This document shows, piece by piece, positions 48,320-60,029 of a stretch of DNA of 64,000 nucleotides (its first letter is position 1; each line of letters opens with the position of its first letter). Source of the stretch: Batillaria attramentaria (lineage: Eukaryota > Mollusca > Gastropoda > Batillariidae); contig JACVVK020000013.1 of assembly GCA_018292915.2 (NCBI GenBank), positions 1,225,001-1,289,000 on the forward strand, in the 5' to 3' direction. The notes under the pieces were generated by a model. That model was not told the DNA's origin. It did no database searches and worked only from the letters and a program-made list of their open reading frames with translations. Both the position numbers and the translations under genes were made by a program.

Positions 48320-51300
48320 CATCATCATCATCATCATTCCTCTTTACTCCTTGTGGAGCATAGGGCCTCAACAGTTATTCTCCACTTCCTGCGATCTCTG
48401 GCTGCTGTTTTTGCAGCCTCCCAGGTTTGCCCGGCGGCTTTCAGCTCGTCCTGGAGGCTACGCCTCCATGTCTGCTTTGGGCGCCCCCTTTTTCGTTTTC
48501 CTTGTGGGTTCCAGTCAAGTGCTTGTCGGGTGACATTAGACTGGCTCTTCCGCAAGGTGTGTCCAACCCATCGCCACTTCCTTCTCCTGATCTGGACTGT
48601 GATACTCTCTTGATTTGTCCTCGTCCACAGGTCTAGGTTTGGCACTCTGTCGAACCACCGGAGACGAAGGATCTGTCGGAGGCACTTATTGATGAAGGTC
48701 TGGATCCTGTTAGAGCTGGTTTGGGTGACTCTCCATGTTTCAGATCCATACAACAGGATGGATTTCACGTTGGAGTTAAATATCCGCAGCTTGGTTTTGG
48801 TGGAAATGGCAGTGGCTCTCCAGACAGGTCGCAGGATTGTGAAGGCATGCTGAGCTTTCCTGATTCTGGCTTTGATGTCCTCATCTGTACCTCCTGATTT
48901 GCTGATTTTACTGCCAAGGTAGGTAAATTCCTCAACATCTGTGACTGCCTGTCCTTCGATCTGTACTGGTGCATCTTGTTTGTTGTTGGTGCGCAAGACT
49001 TTTGTCTTTGACTGACTGATCTTCAGGCCTATACGTTGCGAGATCTCTCCCAAGGCATCAACTTTTGCCTGCATATCTTGAAGCCTGTGTGAGAGTAGGG
49101 CGAGATCATCTGCAAAGTCCAGGTCCTCCAACTTCCTTGTTAGCGTCCACTGGATGCCTCTTCCGGAGCTGGCATAGGCTGTTCTTGTGACCCAGTCGAG
49201 TACCACCAAGAAAAGAAGAGGCGACAGCAGGCATCCTTGTCTGACTCCCGTGGTGACCTGGAACTCATCGGACAGCTTCCCATTGTGGATGACTTTGCAG
49301 GAGAAGCCATTGTAGAGCTGTTTGATGATGTCCACCATCTTTTCAGGTACACCATAGTGTCGAAGGATGGTCCAAATCGACTCCCTGTCCACGCTGTCAA
49401 ATGCCTTCTCGAAGTCGATGAAACATACATAGAGTGGCGTTTGCCACTCTATTGTCTGTTCTACGATGATTCTGAGCGTTGCAATCTGGTCGGTGCAGGA
49501 TCTCTCCTTCCTAAACCCCGCCTGCTCATCCCTGAGTCTCTGGTCAAATGGCATCTTTCATCCGCTCCAAGATGACCCTTGTGAGAACTTTGCTTGGGAT
49601 GGACAACAAAGTGATCCCCCTCCACTTGCCGCACTGTGAGAGATCTCCACTTTTTGGCAGCTTCACGAGGAGGCCTCTCTTCCAATCTGATGGGATCTCC
49701 CCTGTGGTCCATACCAAGTTGAGTAGCACATGCAGCTGGTCCACTATGGTCTCTCCACCCTCTTTCAGTGCTTCTGCTGGGATGTTGTCTTCTCCTGCTG
49801 CCTTGCCGTTCTTCAGGCTCTTCAGGGCTTTTCTTTTCCTGCTTGGTGATTTTATTTGTGCTAATGTCAAGCGGGTCCCCGGGCTCCAGATCAGGTGGGT
49901 TGTGCGGCGATGGCCTGTTCAAGACTTCCTGGAAGTGTTCCTTCCATCTTCTAAGCTGGTCTTCAACTGTGGTAAGCAGCTGGCCTGTCTTCTCTCACAG
50001 GCCGGCTGGAGTTGTTCCTCCGCCCACTCAGAAGTCTGGTTGTCGCGTAGAGTGCCTTGAGGTCCCCCTTGCCAGCTGCCGATTCTGCTTGTTCTGCTAC
50101 TTCATTGACGAAGGCCCTCTTGTCATCCCTCAGTTGTCTCTTCACCTGTTTGGCCAACTCACTGTACCTGTTGGCGGCGGTCTGTTTCTGTTGCCGGGTT
50201 CTGGCCTGGTTCAGATCCTGTTTGAGCTTCTTTCTCTCCTCCACCTTCTGCCATGTCTCATCGCTGATCCAAGGTTTCCTGTTGGATGGTGGTCTTCCCA
50301 GTGCTTCCTCGCAGGCTCCAACAGTGGCTTGTTTGAGGGTGGTCCAGGCGTGCTCCACTGTCCCCTCTCCTTCTTCGTCTGTCTGAAGAGCCTCAAAGCG
50401 GTTTTGTAGAGCAATCTGGAAAGCCTCCTTGGTTTCCTTCATCCGTAGTTTCCTGACATCAAATCTGACCCGTGGGTTCTGCTGCTTCTTCCTTGCTGCA
50501 GACAGCTTCATCTTCAGCTTCGCAACAACCAAGTGGTGGTCCGACCCAATGTCAGCTCCTCGTCTGGCCCTAACATCTTGCAGGGAACTTCTCCAGCGTT
50601 GGCGAACTATGACATGGTCAATTTGGTTCTCTGTTCGATGGTCGGGTGAGACCCAAGTTACCTTGTGGCAGTGTCGGTGGGGGAAGAGAGTACCCCCAAT
50701 AGTAAGTTCGTTGAAGGCACAGAAGTCTGCGAGGTGTTCTCCATTTTCATTCATGTCCCCCACGCCATGTTTTCCCATCTCTCTCTCCCTGTTGGTGTTA
50801 TCGCTACCCATCTTGGCATTGAGGTCTCCCATGAGGATCAGCATGTCCCGCTTGGGTACCTTGTTGATGACCGATTGAAGCTGGGCATAGAAGAGGTCTT
50901 TTTCTTCTTCATCTGCGTTGTTCGTTGGAGCATAGCACATGATGATGGACACCTTCTGGAACCTGGATTCAAACCTGGCTGTGATGATACGGTCTGAAAC
51001 TGGTTCCCACTCCATCAGGCTTCTGGCTGCTTCCTTCGACAATAACAGGGCCACCCCAGCCTCATGGGGGTCATCCTCTTCCTCCTTGCCGGAGTGCAGC
51101 AGTGTTTCCCCTGTCTGTAGTCTGGTTTCCCCAAAGGTGTTCCACCTTACTTCACACAGGCCGAGCAGTGTGAGGTGATACTGGTTCATCTCCCTCACCA
51201 CCTGTGCGCACCTCCCAGTTTCCCGGAGTGTCCTCACATTCCACGTCCCGATAAGGGCAGGTTTCTTCTGTGAGAGCAGCTTCGGGACTTCCTTTATGGT

Positions 51301-51416
51301 TGTCCTCGGGCGAATAAGGGTTGTCGGCCCTGCAGCTTCCTGACGGGTTTGGCTGCAGCGCGTCATAAGCCTCCGGAATGGAGCCCTGGTTCTTCCGAGA
51401 ACTGGTTTTGTGGATA
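48320..51416 (-). mobile_element. Apparently full-length RTE-like non-LTR retrotransposon with 13-bp TSD
   Basis: Flanks GAAGTAACCAAAT at 48307-48319 and 51417-51429 are identical and define the insertion. On the minus strand the element starts near 51416, carries one long endonuclease plus reverse-transcriptase ORF, and ends in an (ATG)n tail at 48320-48337. It is 3,097 bp. A single ORF, short UTRs and a trinucleotide tail fit the RTE clade or relatives. Clade is inferred without phylogeny. Confidence 0.9.
48334..51366 (-). pseudogene. Endonuclease/reverse transcriptase of the RTE-like element, three frameshifts
   Basis: First ATG inside the element is 51366. Frame 1 (to about 49990) carries the APE-type endonuclease (LIGTWNVRTLRETGR, GDLNAKMGS, GSDHHLVVAKL). 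One extra base near 49990 leads to frame 2 (GQLLTTVEDQLRRWKEHF, EVLNRPSPHNPPDL). One extra base in an A-rich run near 49833 leads to frame 3 (NGKAAGEDNIPAEALKEGG, KWRGITLLSIPSKVLTRVI). One extra base near 49547 leads to frame 4: DEQAGFRKERSCTDQ, FIDFEKAFDSVDRESIW, GVRQGCLLSPLLF and the catalytic FADD box, then RKWRWVGHTLRKS. Stop at 48336-48334. Apart from these single-base events no stop interrupts the domains, so this copy is young or the errors are technical. Confidence 0.88.
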
Positions 51417-51429
51417 GAAGTAACCAAAT

Positions 51430-52527
51430 GCCGACGATCATTGATCTTATCCACGGCCGATCAGAACTGATCCAGGGAGCGAGACCACAAAAGGTTCACA
51501 CGTACATCAGTGTAGTAGTGTGGTGATGCTCCCTGACGTCAGTTGTAAGTCCACAACTGATGCAAGAGAGAAGTATTTTGGGTGCACACACACGGCGAAA
51601 ACTACAACTGACGTGCTTGATCTTGTATGCCGCTGCACGCGCTAATATGATCGTTTAACTGGCCATTTGTTTCTCTGTCCGTACCCGGTGTCCACACTGG
51701 CTTTCAAACCCGTAACCATTCTAATTACCACCCTCCTCAGTTCTAGCCTGTCCCGGGCAACAAAATCTCTGGGTTTAAAGTTTCACGCCCAAGTTAAGCT
51801 GCCAGTTAAAATGCTTTGAATGGATGACAAAAACAAAAAACAAAAAAACTGCTACTCAGACGTATGCGGTGCACTTCGTCTCAAGTTCAGCACCTGAGTT
51901 AACCTTTCCAAAACCCTTTTGTCACCCCATGTTTCGATCCAACTCAAAAGGATCCCGCGCGCACGATAGTTTAATTTCAACTTGCCCTAATCCTGGTGTA
52001 TTATTAAGACGTCAAAGAACAGATTATTGATTCGCAACGGAGACACGCCGGCTTAAGGGGCGACTGCGGAGTTGAAGGGTAACGAGGAATGGGAACCGTT
52101 TGTGTAGAGCAGGCAGAATCCCGTTATCTGAGAGACTTTTGGTGGGGGAGAGTAATTCCTGGTGTACGGTGGCTCGGCAGGGTTTAAATGCCATGGCTGT
52201 GGCGGAGGGTTTTCAAAGTGGCCCTTTGTTTTTGGTTTTGTTTTGGTCACGGTTTTCTACCGTGCGTCAGTTTAACGTCAAGAACACTTCAAAGTGTTTT
52301 GTGGGTGCACACGCACGCACGCACGCACGCACGCACACACACTGACAGAGACACACACGCGCGCGCGCTGAGCCCGGAGCCAGCGTAAGTAGTAAAATTA
52401 TAACACCATTTTCCAAAACGATAGATTTGAGCCTAAAACATAGAAAAAAGTATGATGATTTCCTTGAGGAGGAAAAAAGAAACATTAGAAAAAACGGTAA
52501 TCTTAAGTAAAGAGTATTTGAGGGGGG
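51430..52527. other. Unassigned sequence downstream of the RTE-like insertion
   Basis: Short (GCAC)n and (CA)n/(CG)n runs lie at about 52308-52370. No conserved frame or splice context was found on either strand. Confidence 0.5.
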
Positions 52528-52533
52528 GGGAGA

Positions 52534-52595
<62 letters not shown>

Positions 52596-52617
52596 GGCAG
52601 GCAGACAGACAGACAGA
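52528..52617. repeat. (AG)n / (ACAG)n microsatellite
   Basis: A G run, then AG repeats, then GACA/GGCA repeats, as at 1361 and 12755. Confidence 0.9.
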
Positions 52618-53010
52618 GAAGGTCCTACTAAAACATTCGTAGACTTCAATGCTGCATAACCAAAGAACAGCACTAGTGGCAACAACTGAGTTTTATTACC
52701 CACAAGTTCATAATACTGTCATAATTATAGCTGATAATGCAAACGAAATGACTCTCCTGCCAGTGTATTATCCTGACACTTCTCTTGTACATGCAGGCCT
52801 ATAATGCATATTATTATATACTCCATGCCACACATTTACTGGAGTCTTGATGCACGGAGAGAGACTGGGGCGAGATGCAGAAACGGAGACTAAGCCACGT
52901 TTCCGTCTTTCAAGCGTCAGGGACTGAATGGTGATGCAAGCTGAGGACAGCCCTGACTGACGTGATAAGTATGAGAGAAGAAAGAAACTGACTGCAAGTG
53001 GAGATAAACA

Positions 53011-53208
53011 ACTAGAAGCAACAAGAAAGGATAAATAAGAGCCACTTACCTCACAAGATACAGTTCACAGTGAACACGTCGACGTTTTGCCATTGTGCCT
53101 TCATCAGGACCGACCGACAAACAAAAACCAAAAACGTTGACGTGTCAGCTGTGAAATGTATCTTGTAAAACAAGCGGCTCTTACATTCCCATTCGTGTTG
53201 CTTCTAGT
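53011..53208. mobile_element. Inverted repeat with hammerhead-like core (second example)
   Basis: Arms at 53011-53088 and 53131-53208 are reverse complements with scattered changes, sharing ACTAGAAGCAACA, TAAGAGCC, AAGATACA and a GTCGACGTTTT / AAAACGTTGAC core. On the minus strand the left side reads CCTGATGAAGGCACAATGGC followed by AAAACGTCGAC. It begins with an intact CUGAUGA and continues with a short stem and an A-rich box, as in Penelope-type hammerheads. Helix II pairing is poor, so activity is doubtful. Confidence 0.5.
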
Positions 53209-54362
53209 TATGAGAGAAGAGCTAAGTCTCAGATTAGCCTAGTCCCTTTTCATGCATCGGACCCCCTGGACGGTATAGCATGGTCAGTCTGGCGATGTGC
53301 TGTAAAACCACTTCAAGTTGTGCTTTGGCAAGCCCATTGTTTTGGGAGGAATTATTATTGTTGTGCAAGTAACAAAACAACGTATGTACACGAAAACACT
53401 CCCACATTCAGTCAATCACCCATTCTCTCGCGAAATGTACGAGGGCCACTCATTATGTTATGCGATGTGATGTAAGCAGAAAAGTAGCGACGTCATTAGT
53501 TCGTCCAGGTTGCAGAACATAATGAGTGGCCTTCGTATAGTAATCCACACAAGTAACTTGTTATTTTAACACTGTCAAACAGGACTATTGTCTTGTACTG
53601 ATTCCAGCCGTTCATAGTCTCTGTAAATGCATGAATCCCCGGGGCAACGTCTCCAACAGTTTCTCACATTGGTTGCAGACAGTCACGTGACTATTGTTGG
53701 AAGAGAAGTCTTGCTTCACAGGAAACGGATGCCGTAAGTTTAAAAAAAAAATCGTGCTTTAGCGCATCCCGTTTTCTGTATATCAAATAATTCATGGGCT
53801 AAGTACTCTTTCACCAAATTCAAGAGCTTCATGGACACAAACATACGCTCAAGAAACGTTTTGGCGTTCGAAAGGTTATGTTTTTTTGTTTTTTTTCGAA
53901 TTCACAAAATAGATCGGTCAAGTGTTTCGGACGGGTACCTTTTTTCCCCCCAAATTCTGCCGTTGTATACGTAAGACAGTTCTGGTGACTTCCTCCTCTT
54001 CCTCCTCCACTCCCCCCCCCCCAAAAAGGAGAGAAAACAACAACAACAACAACAACAACAAAAACAGAGAAGAGGAAATGCAGGCTAAAAGGGTGATGTG
54101 TCATTACCCCCTTGTGAAAATCTTTGTCTTCTTTTCTTGTCTCGTTCATGCTGGACATCAGTTTCGACAAAAAAAAAAACCTATCCAAACACATTTTCAA
54201 GTATTAACCTATTCAGGTTCTGTTGCATCCTTCACGTTCCAGAGACTGACGACCCGCAGTATCCCGAACATCCAAATTATTACACATCTCGGTTCTGATA
54301 ACATCACCAGTCACATGCTACCATTTCGCTTTGATGTCAAAGATTTCTCACTGACAGCGCTG
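53209..54362. other. Unassigned sequence 3' of the His-rich protein gene
   Basis: A diverged ~20-base phrase (CCACTCATTATGTT-TGCGATG / CATAATGAGTGGCC) forms an imperfect inverted pair at about 53450 and 53515. (CAA)n lies at about 54040-54063. Otherwise nothing recognised; part may be 3' UTR of the minus-strand gene ending at 54363. Confidence 0.5.
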
Positions 54363-55796
54363 TCAATCTTTGCCGACGCAGACAAGGTCCCTGCCTGACC
54401 CTCCCTTGTTAACAGCTGTTTCCAGTGGCGGCAGCTTCATGACAGTCAGTGGGTGTGTACCCCGGTCCGATATCACGTGCATGGAGGTGGACACAGTTCC
54501 TCGAGACATCTCGCCCACACGTTTCTTCACGCGCGTCGACTTGGGCCTGCGCGTGCTGCCGAGTTCTTCAGCACCAGCTGCCTGCAGGGGCGAGCTGTCG
54601 ACGGACAGAAGCGTGCGATTGGCTGGCACCACGCGCGTGCCCTTTGACCCGTGCTCCGCGAACGACGTCGACCTGGCCATGCTGGTGGCCACCGCCCCAC
54701 CGCCGGAGCGCTTGGAACGTGTAGGTTCTTTGGAAAGCCCCGGGGCCATGTCGAGCAGCGTCACCTCAGTGTGATGCAAGTACTGTCCATTCCCCGGGGT
54801 CCGGGCACCGCCTCTGGGTGTGGAGGGTTGAGATGTGTGGGCCGGACTCACCCCACGGGCGGCAGTTTCCTCGTGTGCCGCGGCTTTGCTCTCGCAGAAA
54901 GGTCGCACCGCCATAGGGTGATGCGGGTCCAGCCGCGAGATGATGGCCTGCCGCGTCTCGCCCATACCACGCTGCTGGTAGTGGTGCTGGGTGTGGTTAC
55001 TGTGGTGGCTGGCGTTCTGGTGCTGCTTGTGCTTCTGGTGCTTGGCCTCTGGGTGTGGCTGCTGGCGGTAGTAACGGTTGCGAGCCGAAGAGTTTGCCAG
55101 GGACGTCTTGGGGCGAGAGGAGCGTGCGGACTGCACCACGCACTCCTCGGGGATAGCCACCTCCCTCACGTTCATGTCCCCCTCCTCCATCTTGAGGCGG
55201 TACACCCTGAGTCGGGAGTTTCCGGCCCGGCTGTTGCCCGACCCTCCAGCCCCGTATGTCTGTTGGTTGGGCTGGCGGGCCGAGAGCACGGGGTAGGGTC
55301 CACCACGCGGAGTGGAGGCGGCAGAGTCCAGCTCCAACCCGGCCACGTTATCACTGTCAGTGTCATACGGAATCTCCGTCACCTCAGCCTCGTTGTAGAA
55401 GCCCATGGAGGTCTTGCAGCGACCTGGATCGATGCTGTTGCGGTGTTTCCTCAGAGCCACGTGTCGCGCCGCTCGGCGCTCGGCCTCGTGCTGAGATTCG
55501 TCACTTCCGCCAGCCTCGCTCTGCTGCTCTTCCTCCAGGCTCCAGGTATCTGGGTCACCGCCCGGTTGCCTCTCCTGACCCTCAGCGCCCTCATCCTCGG
55601 GGTCCAGGAGGGCACACTCGCGGAAACGTTTGTTGAGGTCGTCCTGGTCCCTCAACAGACGCAGGATCTGCTGCGCTTTGGAGAAGCGAAAACCCTGGTT
55701 CAGCTTAGACAAGGCCTTCTCCTCATTCGTCGCAGGGTTCACGTAGATTTCGGTCTCCGCTAACCGCCCTCCACGCAGATCATGCTGGGGCATCAT
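54363..55796 (-). CDS. Large disordered, His- and Ser/Arg-rich protein of unknown function
   Basis: An uninterrupted 477-codon frame from ATG 55796 (an MMPQHDLRGG start) to TGA 54365-54363. GC content is clearly above the flanks and the protein is not simple repeat. Residues ~20-70 look structured (ATNEEKALSKLNQGFRFSKA, QQILRLLRDQDDLNKRFREC), a possible helical region. An acidic/Glu-rich segment follows, then EVTEIPYDTDSDNV. A long Ser/Pro/His-rich region (KHQKHKQHQNASHHSNHTQH) and a basic Arg/Lys tail (TRRPKSTRVKKRVGEMSRG) come next. The open frame extends upstream past the ATG (ELPKGQVPYSSSVFSFETAK) to a TGA with no other ATG, so this may be a terminal exon joined to an upstream one. I do not recognise the family. 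Possible nuclear or cytoskeletal regulator; that is speculation. Confidence 0.7.
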   Translation of the reverse strand: MMPQHDLRGGRLAETEIYVNPATNEEKALSKLNQGFRFSKAQQILRLLRDQDDLNKRFRECALLDPEDEGAEGQERQPGGDPDTWSLEEEQQSEAGGSDESQHEAERRAARHVALRKHRNSIDPGRCKTSMGFYNEAEVTEIPYDTDSDNVAGLELDSAASTPRGGPYPVLSARQPNQQTYGAGGSGNSRAGNSRLRVYRLKMEEGDMNVREVAIPEECVVQSARSSRPKTSLANSSARNRYYRQQPHPEAKHQKHKQHQNASHHSNHTQHHYQQRGMGETRQAIISRLDPHHPMAVRPFCESKAAAHEETAARGVSPAHTSQPSTPRGGARTPGNGQYLHHTEVTLLDMAPGLSKEPTRSKRSGGGAVATSMARSTSFAEHGSKGTRVVPANRTLLSVDSSPLQAAGAEELGSTRRPKSTRVKKRVGEMSRGTVSTSMHVISDRGTHPLTVMKLPPLETAVNKGGSGRDLVCVGKD

Positions 55797-56232
55797 CTTC
55801 TTGGCTGTCTCGAAGCTAAACACACTTGAACTGTATGGTACCTGTCCTTTTGGTAATTCCTTTCTTCGTTCGCAAAAACGTTCACATCGTCACACCAGCG
55901 CGATTGAAGGAAAGATAAAATATGAGAGCGATGTCCATTCAATTCAGAGATGCTCTTCCGGCACAGTAGTTCAGGTCATCTACCCTTGTCGTGTACTGCT
56001 GTGTTGTGGACGGACGAAATAATTAAAGAGAAGAGGAAAAACAAACAGGAAGAAGAGACCCTTCCTCGCTCAACTCCCCTTTACCTGAAAAAAAAAGAGA
56101 AAAAAGGGACAAGATTAAGCTTCCAGTGCTGACAGTAATTCGAACTTGAATGCTAGTTTGCAAAGTACGGTAAAGTTGATCCAGATGGACAGACAGCGCT
56201 GATAAACACAAAGCATAGTACAGTTAAAGTTA

Positions 56233-56455
56233 ACTCTTCAAAGCTCATGCAAAAATCGCATTTTTACTTCAAAATCTTCAGATCACTAGAAGCCACTTGA
56301 AGCCACTATTACGCAATCTGCAGCGGGAAGGCCCAAGCCTTGCGTAAAAGTGGCTTGAAGTGGCTCCTAGTGGTGTGCAGTGGCTTGTTCTTTTTAACAA
56401 GTCTTCTCATATAGCAGGCAGGGGGTGGTCGGGCTTGGTCACTTAAGAGTTAAAG
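56233..56455. repeat. Dispersed repeat with AAAATCTTCAGATCACTAGA signature (copy 2)
   Basis: It matches 15515-15735 block for block. AACTCTTCAAAGC at the left and CACTTAAGAGTT at the right suggest inverted termini (AACTCTT / AAGAGTT), so it is probably a MITE with ~7-12 bp visible ends. Confidence 0.7.
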
Positions 56456-56845
56456 CATAAACACCAGAGAATACTGCCATTTTGTATATTGTACGGTGCC
56501 GAATATCCAGAATCCAGACCGTGGCCAAACCAAGACGCATTGAACACAAAGGGTGTTCGTAGAACATTGACCCTCCTCATACCGTGCTCTTTCACTCTTT
56601 GCATGGAAAACAAAAACACGCTGACATTTCTCCTCGGGCGGTAAAGTTATTTATAGTATACCCACGTATTTGTTCGATTTTGTTACTGTGCCTGTTCTTG
56701 TGTGTTAACTTTTATGCCTGTCATTGTGCTGGTGTTGACTTACTTACGTACGTTTGGTAACACTGTTACGCAAGTCATTCTACTGAACATCATACGGTGA
56801 GCAGTTAAATGTTGGATACGGCTCTCTCTCTCTCTCTCTCTCCGA

Positions 56846-56952
56846 ATCCCGGCTGGGGCCAAATAATTATCGTGCTGGCCTTTTGCTCGTTGCCCCGTCT
56901 TTGATATCACCCTTACGTAGTGGAAAAGGACGCTAAAACTCCCAGACAACAA
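56846..56952 (+). mobile_element. SINE family A fragment flanked by (TC)n
   Basis: Begins at the B box (GAATCCCGGCTGGGGCCAAA) and runs to CTAAAACTCCCAGACAAC. CT repeats lie on both sides. The A box is lost. Another short tail piece (CATGGTGGAAAAGGACTTTA) lies at about 57441-57482. Confidence 0.8.
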
Positions 56953-57283
56953 CCACCAACTCTCTCTCTCTCTCTCTCTGGAAATGTGTCTTCTCCTTAC
57001 TGAGTTTTTAGTTCTTTGAATTTTTATGTGTTTTTCTCGTATTTGAATTGATAACTTGATATGCATAAGCATTTACGCTGTAATGTTCGTGAAATGTGCT
57101 GTAAAGCGTGAAAGGGTGGTCGTCATCAGCGCGACACGAGTGTGGATGTGTGTAGGTGTTGTGCGTGTACGTGTGTGTACTGATATTTAGTAACGATGCA
57201 TTTTGTATGTTTTATTAGTGTAGCAAGGACAGATAGTAAGAGAGACCTGTGCGTCTATTGTCTCATCCTTGAAAATAGTTTCA

Positions 57284-57284
57284 G

Positions 57285-57321
<37 letters not shown>

Positions 57322-57357
57322 ATCTCTCTCTCTCTCCGGTCTCTCCCGTCTCTCAAG

Positions 57358-57389
<32 letters not shown>

Positions 57390-57400
57390 GCTTCCTCTTG
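57284..57400. repeat. (CT)n microsatellite with interruptions
   Basis: CT runs separated by CC, GG and CGT interruptions. It abuts a SINE A tail fragment at about 57441-57482. Confidence 0.88.
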
Positions 57401-57499
57401 TTATTCTTCTTTGTCTCGCCCCCTCCCCTTTTTTGCAATACATGGTGGAAAAGGACTTTAAACTCCCAAACCCCCACCCACCCCCTTTTTGTGGTCCCA

Positions 57500-58720
57500 T
57501 TTGACACGTTTCCTTCTGCGTACGGTGTATTGGATCTTACTGGATATTAATCATATATTCTAATATTTCCATTACAAGCCTGCCACAGCCCTAATGTATC
57601 ACAAGTAAATATCATTATAAACATCATTTAGGCAGGCCTACCGCTTCCTCCTTAGTTCATTTCTTATCAAGTTACCAAACAACTACTGATATTACTTACC
57701 GTATCCATTCGTTTTTTGTCTGAAAGCACCAGCTGTTGTCCAAAGAACATGTTTTCCCACCGATATCTAGTGCATTGACCAAATGTGTCTGTTATCGCTG
57801 TGGCTGAACTGTCCGCTTAAGTCTTCTTCACATTTTATAGTGTCGCATTTCCATGATCTGTCCCTCAGCTGGGGTTTTCTGTCACCAGTCGCCATAAACT
57901 CAGGAACGTGTCCATTCTGGAGTCACACAATGGTCGCAGGGGTAAAGCTCCGGGTATTAGTTCTGTACACTAATTTGGTGACCTCTAGCGCCGGCGTCAG
58001 TTATTGGAAAAAAAAACCCGGGACCGAAACAATAGTAATGGTACACCGCACTATCCAGGCTTAGCGAGGCGTGTACAGCGGTCGCTATCAGCCGTTGAGA
58101 GATCCTATGAACGGCAGTGAAGAATCAGCGAGTTCCTTCCAACAGCGTCGTCCTCCTGAAAGCATGGCATTGTCACTCAACCAACGGGCTTTCTGTTTCC
58201 AGAGACACCAGCCTGTGCCGACCAAGGGCCTCCATTGGCGAAATGACCTGTCCTCTCTTCAGACGCGGCACCCTGGATTGTGCGGCTGTAGTAGACGCGT
58301 GTGTTATCGGCAATGCCTGGTTTAGGCTCTGAACTGCAGATTGGATCTGCTGTTACCTACGTACGTAAATCAGACGGTTACAAGTAGGAAACACGACTGG
58401 TGTTGCAGCTAGACTGACGCGCCTTGAGCAGCCCTGCTTTAGCGAGGGCCCAACACGACACACTCAGTCGCTGCTTCGGTGACCAAGCGCAGTGAGGCGT
58501 GACTAGTCCTCTTGTTCCTTGCGCGATATGATTTGAAGGATTTGCTACAGTATCGACGACTATACATGTAGCTTACTGAGAACACCAGAGAGTGTCGGTT
58601 CAGTTGCTGCTGTGTGTTCGATAAGAATGACTGCCGCGTTACACCGGCGCAGCATACCCGGCTAGCCATTCGGGGTGGTCGGATCAAAGAGTTCGCGGGT
58701 CTGTTTTTTGCAAGTGCTTG
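57500..58720. other. Unassigned sequence
   Basis: Short open frames on both strands have no recognisable domain. Moderately GC-rich from about 58060 to 58480. It lies upstream of the minus-strand gene at 54363-55796 and could hold its first exon, but I cannot point to one. Confidence 0.45.
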
Positions 58721-58725
58721 CATTA

Positions 58726-58827
<102 letters not shown>

Positions 58828-58909
58828 GAACTCGACCAGAACTTGAACTGTTCTAAAAGCAAGATCATCATCATGCAACCTTCAATAACCAGCCACTGAC
58901 TTTGATTAC

Positions 58910-59770
58910 ATGATCTTTCCCCCACGTCAATTATTTTTCAAAAGAGAACATAGTATTTTGACGACCGGGAAAAATTCCAGTGATTTCCTTCTCAAGTTTC
59001 ACCACAGCCGAAAGTAGATCAAGCAAATAAAATAAAATAATATAAAATAAAATAAAATACTCCTTGTTGTCACTGAACGAAATGGAACAGGTGGACGAAC
59101 ATTCTGCTCTCGACTGAAGTACTTTCTTTTTCTCACCATCCCGTAACCCATCATTTTGCACAATAAATAGTGTAACTTGTGAAATGTCCTAAGCACTTGC
59201 TTACCTATAATTGTTACGTGTTACGTCGTGGGTAAATACCAATTTTGCAGATCGATAAAGCAAAACCATTACCAGGGTTTTTTTTTTTTTGTTCTTCTTC
59301 TTTTTTACGTGAACACCACCCTGTGAGAACTTACCGTTAGTGATTAGTAAACTCTACCCACGTGTTGTGTATGGGGCGGTACAGGACATTAGGGGCGAAG
59401 TGCTACTTAGACTGCTTTAGGAGACCCGAGCAATCGACCAAGCAAGCCGTTGCGACAATGAGTGACTGTAACCGCAAAGGCTGTCGTCAGTTTTATGTTG
59501 CACGGGGTCGCTAAGGACCAAAGAGTGGGTGAACTGTACACCCTTAAAGGAAGTACGCGATAAAGCTTGTGCACACTGTTGTCAGTCACTTGCAGAGCAT
59601 TTGGTAATTCAGTCACCAACGAGTTTTTAAGATAACTATATTTTTCTGTCAAGAGAAACAAATTTATCCTAACCTAGTGATCTGATATTTTTCATGACAG
59701 TTGGGGTTCTCAATTTCTCCTTTTCTCCTCGGCGTATGTGAAACAAGCTAAAATCGACATTTCCACTGTT
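58910..59770. other. Unassigned AT-rich sequence
   Basis: (AATAA)n-like runs at about 59025-59060 and a T run at 59279. No supported gene. Confidence 0.5.
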
Positions 59771-59772
59771 TT

Positions 59773-59806
59773 TTATGTTGTTTCCATAGTAATGGAAACA
59801 ACATAA
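59773..59806. other. Perfect 15-bp stem hairpin
   Basis: TTATGTTGTTTCCAT, a four-base loop (AGTA), then ATGGAAACAACATAA. It is too short for an animal pre-miRNA. It is most likely the remnant of a palindromic element. Confidence 0.8.
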
Positions 59807-60029
59807 TAGGACGGGCTAAAATTTCCACGTTCATAGGCAAGCATCTGTGGTACAAACGCACGTCACTGCCGATCTCCCGCAGAGACGATTATGCAAGTGT
59901 AACTCTGACAATGACGTAAGAAAACTTGCGTCATCGATGCTGACGCGTATGGTGTTCCGAACGCACTTCTCCTCCTCAGTGAGTGCCGTCTGTGCGGATG
60001 TGTGTGCGTGTGTGCGTGTGTGAATTGTG

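Noticed and set aside
49548..50409. Plus-strand frames of 170 and 213 codons
   Set aside because: Antisense shadows of the RTE-like ORF, which has clear endonuclease and RT motifs on minus.
54651..55763. 370-codon plus-strand frame
   Set aside because: It is antisense to the His-rich protein frame in GC-rich sequence; its Leu/Val/Arg/His-rich composition is typical of a shadow frame.
59773..59806. Candidate pre-miRNA hairpin
   Set aside because: The 15-bp stem and 4-base loop are too short for Drosha/Dicer processing.
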